Source: an uncultured Collinsella sp. (GTDB lineage: Bacteria; Actinomycetota; Coriobacteriia; Coriobacteriales; Coriobacteriaceae). From it: a stretch of 32,672 bases of DNA. The stretch covers positions 1 through 32,672 of the forward strand of contig CABUBZ010000018.1 in the NCBI GenBank assembly GCA_902489945.1. The letters are read 5' to 3'. Position 1 is the stretch's first letter, and each line of letters opens with the position of its first letter. A program made the position numbers and the translations under genes. Below the pieces are notes generated by a model. The model was not told the origin of the DNA. It did not search any database and saw only the letters and a program-made list of their open reading frames with translations. This document shows, one piece after another, positions 28,627 to 32,672 of the stretch.

Positions 28627-31308
28627 ATGGCACAGACCACGACAGATACCGCCGCCAGCACCGTCTCCGGCGCCGGCGCCGCCAGCTCATTCTCGGGCGG
28701 CACGGGAACCGAAGCCGAGTTCGGCTCGCTCGGCGCGCTCTCCCCCACCTGGTGGGAGCCCGAGGACGGCAGTGAGCCCGAACCATGGCTCACGCCCGAT
28801 CAGGCCTTTGAGCGCTTCTTTGAATGGACGAGCGATCGCGGCATTGAGCTGTGGGATCACCAAGAAGAGGCTCTCATGGACCTGGCCGCCGGAGATCACG
28901 TCATTTTGGGCACGCCGACCGGATCGGGTAAATCGCTCGTCGCGCTGGGTATGCTCTTTATGGGCATGGCACAGGGCAAGCGCTGTTATTACACGGCCCC
29001 CATCAAGGCTCTGGTCAGCGAGAAGTTTTTCGACCTTGTGCAGGTGCTCGGCCGCGATAACGTCGGTATGATCACCGGCGACACGCATATCAACACCAAG
29101 GCGCCCGTCATCTGCTGCACGGCAGAGATCCTTGCCAACGACGCACTGCGCGAGGGCGAAGATGCCGATGTTGGCTGCGTCGCCATGGACGAATTCCACT
29201 ACTTTGCCGACCCCGATCGCGGTTGGGCCTGGCAGGTGCCGCTGCTCACCCTGCCCCACACACAATTCATGCTCATGAGCGCCACGCTCGGCGATGTCAC
29301 TGCCATCGCCGCCTCGCTCGAGGAGCACACCGGCGCTGCTTGCGACTTGGTTGTCGACGCCCCGCGTCCCGTTCCGCTGAGCTACGACTATGTGACGACC
29401 TCCCTCGAGGGCACGGTCGAGCTCGCCATGCGCCGCGGCGAGGCCCCGCTCTATATCGTGCACTTTAGCCAGGATGCCGCCCTTGCGACGGCACAGTCGC
29501 TCGCCAATTTTGGCATCGCCAGCAAGGAGCAACGCGAAGCCATCAAAGAAGCGGCAAAGGGAACGAGCTTCTCCACGGCCTTTGGCAAGATTCTCAAGCG
29601 CTTGCTCGGATGCGGCGTCGGCGTGCACCATGCTGGCATGTTGCCGCGCTATCGCCTGCTGGTCGAGCGCCTGGCGCAGCAGGGCCTGTTGCCCGTCATC
29701 TGCGGCACCGATACGCTCGGCGTCGGCATCAACGTACCCATCCACACCGTGGTGCTCACCGCGCTCACCAAGTTTGACGGCTACAAGATGCGGCGTCTGC
29801 GCGCCCGTGAGTTCCATCAGATCGCCGGTCGCGCCGGTCGCTCGGGCTTTGACACCGAGGGTATGGTCATCGCCGAGGCCCCGGAGCACGAGATCGAGAA
29901 CGCCAAGCTCATGGCCAAGGCGGGCGACGACCCCAAAAAACTCCGTAAGATTAAAAAGAAAAAGGCCCCCGAGGGCTTTGTCACCTGGAACAAGCAGACC
30001 TTTGAGCGCCTGATCGAGACGCAGCCCGAAACGCTCAAGCCGCGCCTGCGCATCACACACTCCATGGTGATTAGCGTGGTCGAGCAGGGCGGCGACGCTC
30101 GCACCCGCGTGCACGACCTCATCGAGACAAGCCTGCAAACACCCGAGGAAAAGGCAAAGCTCGATGAGCGTGCCGACGAGATCTTCGCCACGCTCATCGA
30201 CTCCGGCGTCGTCGTGCGCACCGAGGTGCCGCCCGCACCCGACGCTCCGGCTGACGCCGCGCCGGACATCGACTACGCGCTGACGGTCGACCTGCCCGAG
30301 GACTTTGCGCTCGACCAGCCGCTCTCGCCGTTTTTGCTTGCCGCGCTGGAGTTGCTCGATCCCGAGAGCGAGACCTATACCATGGATCTAATCTCAATGG
30401 TCGAGGCAACGCTCGAGGATCCCAAGCAGGTGCTGCGCGCACAGGAGCGCGCCGCACGCGATCGCGCTATGGCCGAGATGAAGGCCGACGGCATCGAATA
30501 TGAGGAGCGCTTGGAGCGCATTCAAGACGTCACGTACGAAAAGCCGCTCGAGGATTTGCTCGACGCCGCCTTTGACAAGTACTGCCAGGAAGTACCCTGG
30601 GCAAACGACTACCAGCTCTCTCCCAAGAGCGTCCTGCGCGATATGCTGGAAAGCGCGAGCGATTTTAAGGGCTACATTCAAAAGCTCGGCATCGCCCGCT
30701 CCGAGGGCATTTTGCTGCGCTACCTGGCAGAAGCCTATCGTTCACTCGACCGCACCGTGCCCATCGAGAAGCGCGACGAGCGCCTGCGCGACATTATCTC
30801 GTGGCTGGGCTTTGTGGTGCGCTCGGTCGACTCGAGTCTGGTGGACGAGTGGGAGAACGCCGGCAACCCCGCTGCACTCGACGCCGCACCGCCGCAGGGC
30901 ATCGACGAAGTCGTGGCAGACCGCCGTGGCTGTACCCTGCTGGTGCGCAACGCACTCTTCCGCCGCGTGACCCTTGCCGCGCGCGGGCACGCGCGCGATC
31001 TGGGCGAGCTCGACGAGGACTGGGGCATGAGCGAGGTCCGCTGGCAAAAGGCGCTCGACGCCTATCACGAGCAGCATGAGGAAATTCTCACCGACAGAGA
31101 CGCCCGCAGTGCCGCAATGTTTTCCATCGATGAGTCCGACGAGAAGACCGCGCACGTATGGCACGTGCACCAGGTCTTTGCCGACGAGGATGGCGACCAC
31201 GATTTTGGCATCATGGGCGATGTCGATCTGGACGCCACGCAAGACGGCGGCGAGGTAATCTTCAAAAACTACCGCGTCGGCTTTATCGAGGACCTGCTCG
31301 AGAACTAG
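28627..31308 (+). CDS. Ski2/HelY-like DEAD/DEAH helicase with DUF3516 C-terminal region
   Basis: An 893-residue SF2 helicase. A Ser/Ala/Gly-rich leader of about 50 residues precedes the core. Motif I is GTPTGSGKS (residues 95-103), motif II DEFH (188-191), then MSATLGDV, and motif VI QIAGRAGRSGFD (about 398-409). The long C-terminal half (about 430-893) is helical and charged, matching the DUF3516 helicases of actinobacteria, relatives of HelY and Ski2/Mtr4. These are thought to act on RNA or structured nucleic acids. ATG 28627 begins MAQTTTDTAAS with a weak GAGAGAAAG ribosome-binding site; an in-frame ATG 18 codons upstream has none. A CATAAT -10-like box lies about 35 bases upstream. A bidirectional terminator follows. 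Confidence 0.9.
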   Translation: MAQTTTDTAASTVSGAGAASSFSGGTGTEAEFGSLGALSPTWWEPEDGSEPEPWLTPDQAFERFFEWTSDRGIELWDHQEEALMDLAAGDHVILGTPTGSGKSLVALGMLFMGMAQGKRCYYTAPIKALVSEKFFDLVQVLGRDNVGMITGDTHINTKAPVICCTAEILANDALREGEDADVGCVAMDEFHYFADPDRGWAWQVPLLTLPHTQFMLMSATLGDVTAIAASLEEHTGAACDLVVDAPRPVPLSYDYVTTSLEGTVELAMRRGEAPLYIVHFSQDAALATAQSLANFGIASKEQREAIKEAAKGTSFSTAFGKILKRLLGCGVGVHHAGMLPRYRLLVERLAQQGLLPVICGTDTLGVGINVPIHTVVLTALTKFDGYKMRRLRAREFHQIAGRAGRSGFDTEGMVIAEAPEHEIENAKLMAKAGDDPKKLRKIKKKKAPEGFVTWNKQTFERLIETQPETLKPRLRITHSMVISVVEQGGDARTRVHDLIETSLQTPEEKAKLDERADEIFATLIDSGVVVRTEVPPAPDAPADAAPDIDYALTVDLPEDFALDQPLSPFLLAALELLDPESETYTMDLISMVEATLEDPKQVLRAQERAARDRAMAEMKADGIEYEERLERIQDVTYEKPLEDLLDAAFDKYCQEVPWANDYQLSPKSVLRDMLESASDFKGYIQKLGIARSEGILLRYLAEAYRSLDRTVPIEKRDERLRDIISWLGFVVRSVDSSLVDEWENAGNPAALDAAPPQGIDEVVADRRGCTLLVRNALFRRVTLAARGHARDLGELDEDWGMSEVRWQKALDAYHEQHEEILTDRDARSAAMFSIDESDEKTAHVWHVHQVFADEDGDHDFGIMGDVDLDATQDGGEVIFKNYRVGFIEDLLEN

Positions 31309-31330
31309 CCAAACATACTGGAACGGAATA

Positions 31331-31370
31331 AAACGGGGCCGTTGGCACTATCGCCAGCGGCCCCGTTTTT
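31331..31370. terminator. Bidirectional intrinsic terminator
   Basis: A 16-bp stem with one G-T position (31331-31346 with 31353-31368, arm AAACGGGGCCGTTGGC) and a 6-base loop. It ends GTTTTT on the + strand and GTTTTA on the minus strand. It serves the convergent helicase and DUF2130 genes. Confidence 0.92.
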
Positions 31371-31387
31371 GCACTATCCGCTATGCC

Positions 31388-32672
31388 TTACTCGGCATCC
31401 TCGACCTCATACGAATCCGCCTCGGCTGGCTCATCGTTTGTCTCTGCCGCAGCCCCGCGTGCCTCGTCAAACGCCGCCTTCATGGTCTTGTTGCCCCACG
31501 TGAGCTTGCGAATGGTAAGATCGTCGGCTTTCTTGTTGGCAAGGCGCAGATTGTTCTCGGAGGACAGCAACGCCTCCTTGGTTTTCTGCAGATGGCTAAT
31601 CGTCTTGTCGATCTCATCGATTGCCGTTTGGAACTTGCGGCTCGCGATCTCGTAGTTGCGGCCGAAATCGTTCTTGAACTTCTCCATCTTGGCTTCGAAG
31701 TTCGTGACATCGATATTCTGCTGCTTGTACTCCGCCAGCTCCTGCTTATAGCGAAGCGAACCCATGGCGGCATTGCGCAGCAGCGTAATGATGGGAATGA
31801 AGAACTGCGGGCGGATCACATACATCTTCTCGTAGCGATAGCTCACGTCCACGATTCCCGCGTTGTAAAGCTCGCTCTCGGGCTCGAGCAGCGTGCAGAG
31901 CACCGCGTACTCACAGCCTTTCTGGCGACGATCGTGATCGAGTTTCTTAAAGAAGTCCTCGTTTTTATGCTTGGTCGCGGTCTCGTCGTTCTCGTTTTTC
32001 ATCTCGAACATAATCGAAATGACCTCGTTGCCGCTCGCGTCGCACTCACGGAAAATGAAGTCTCCCTTGGTGCCCTCGGATGCATCGTTATCTTTCTCGA
32101 AGTACGCATTGGGAAACGCCGTCATGCGCAGACGGTTAAACTCGGTCTCGCAGTGCTGCTCGAGCGACTCGCCCACCATCTTGGTGGACAGGCGAACCTT
32201 CATGTCCTTAAGGCGCTCAATCTCTTCATCCTTGTAGCGAATCAGGTCATCGCTCGCGCGCTTGGCCTGCGCAAGCTCGAGCTCGTGTGCCGCCTTGGCT
32301 TGCTCCTCGCGAGAATCGCGCACCGCCAGCTCGCTCGTCAGTTTGGCACGTGCCTCATCGCGCTCTCGCTCCGCCGCGGCGACCGCCTCTGACAGGTTCA
32401 TTTTTGCCATCAGTTCCTGCTCGCGCAGCTGGGCACGCAGACCCTCGGCCTCTTGCTCGGACTGAGCCTTTGCGGCGGAAAACTTCTCTTGCACCTTCGC
32501 GCGATAGTCAGTAAGCGCGCGCTCGGCCTCGCTGCGAGCGGCATCGAGCTCACGCTGCGACTCTGCCGCGGCAGCGGCAAGCGCCATCTCCTGGGCCTTG
32601 TCCGCCGCGGCGATCCTAGCCTGCAGCTCGGCAATCTGAGCGTCGCGTGCAGCTAAATCGTTTTGAGCAGCG
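31388..32672 (-). CDS. DUF2130 family protein (coiled coil plus nuclease-like core), 5'-truncated
   Basis: The frame stays open to the window edge, so the start is outside; 427 residues are visible. The first 150 or so form a long charged coiled coil (Ala/Glu/Arg/Lys heptads such as AAAERERDEARAKL). The conserved DUF2130 core follows: MVGESLEQHCETEFN, FEKDNDASEGTKGDFIFRE, and ISIMFEMKNENDETATKHKN, then KLDHDRRQKGCEYAVLCTLL. GDF followed by FEMK resembles the D...ExK of PD-(D/E)xK nuclease folds, although enzyme activity is unproven. A second helical segment (about residues 310-390) and an acidic tail end the protein. It is transcribed alone toward a bidirectional terminator. Confidence 0.88.
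   Translation of the reverse strand, partial: AAQNDLAARDAQIAELQARIAAADKAQEMALAAAAAESQRELDAARSEAERALTDYRAKVQEKFSAAKAQSEQEAEGLRAQLREQELMAKMNLSEAVAAAERERDEARAKLTSELAVRDSREEQAKAAHELELAQAKRASDDLIRYKDEEIERLKDMKVRLSTKMVGESLEQHCETEFNRLRMTAFPNAYFEKDNDASEGTKGDFIFRECDASGNEVISIMFEMKNENDETATKHKNEDFFKKLDHDRRQKGCEYAVLCTLLEPESELYNAGIVDVSYRYEKMYVIRPQFFIPIITLLRNAAMGSLRYKQELAEYKQQNIDVTNFEAKMEKFKNDFGRNYEIASRKFQTAIDEIDKTISHLQKTKEALLSSENNLRLANKKADDLTIRKLTWGNKTMKAAFDEARGAAAETNDEPAEADSYEVEDAE

Noticed and set aside
28687..30138. Long open frame antisense to the DUF3516 helicase
   Set aside because: Shadow of the helicase frame; no ribosome-binding site or conserved motif.
1..32672. tRNA or rRNA genes, CRISPR arrays, insertion sequences, phage integrase or attachment sites
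   Set aside because: I looked for cloverleaf-like segments, regularly spaced direct repeats, transposase or integrase motifs and flanking inverted repeats and found none that I can support.

Overview
The window is a GC-rich, densely packed bacterial chromosome segment. Its gene content points to an anaerobic gut actinobacterium of the class Coriobacteriia, with Collinsella or a close relative my best guess: a clostridial-type long PurL, a DUF3516 helicase, an Elp3-like enzyme, a lactate dehydrogenase/ETF operon and actinobacterial LAxTG-type surface anchoring. The genus is inferred from overall character, not from a search. I found no rRNA or tRNA genes, no CRISPR array, no transposase and no prophage genes. 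The two genes at the window edges (purL, and a DUF2130 gene) are cut off at their 5' ends.

Layout. 1-3.6 kb (+): the 3' two thirds of purL, a strong terminator, then an EamA drug/metabolite transporter. 3.6-7.2 kb (-): a membrane diguanylate cyclase, a KdgT-type 2-keto-3-deoxygluconate permease and an azlC-azlD branched-chain amino-acid exporter pair. 7.3-8.1 kb (+): an HD-domain hydrolase. 8.1-11.7 kb (-): an operon of an FAD-linked (D-)lactate-type dehydrogenase, EtfB, and an EtfA carrying two N-terminal [4Fe-4S] motifs. This is the composition of electron-confurcating lactate dehydrogenase complexes. 12.0-15.3 kb (+): a five-gene cell-envelope cluster with a membrane-anchored beta-rich protein, two secreted beta-rich proteins and a tiny LAQTG sortase-substrate-like protein. 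15.4-16.1 kb (+): a DUF554 membrane protein.

16.2-21.8 kb (+): a compact three-gene operon of a TerB-N protein, a BrxD-like P-loop ATPase and an Lhr/BrxHI-like helicase. It has none of the other BREX genes and is the best candidate here for an uncharacterised DNA-processing or defence system. 21.9-26.4 kb (-): a membrane-anchored spermidine-synthase-fold protein joined to Elp3 (radical SAM/GNAT tRNA wobble-uridine enzyme), then a DUF4097 beta-repeat membrane protein joined to an HTH regulator with C-terminal membrane segments. 26.7-31.3 kb (+): a Trm9/ALKBH8-like methyltransferase, TrmB, and a Ski2/HelY-like helicase. A bidirectional terminator separates this from the DUF2130 gene (-).

How they work together. 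Three tRNA-modification enzymes lie within about 6 kb (Elp3, Trm9-like, TrmB). Elp3 plus a Trm9-like enzyme would be a complete cm5U to mcm5U wobble pathway if the bacterial proteins act as their eukaryotic relatives do. The dehydrogenase/ETF operon would feed lactate electrons to NAD+ at the expense of reduced ferredoxin. The surface cluster and the TerB-N/BrxD/helicase operon are self-contained units whose roles cannot be read from sequence alone.
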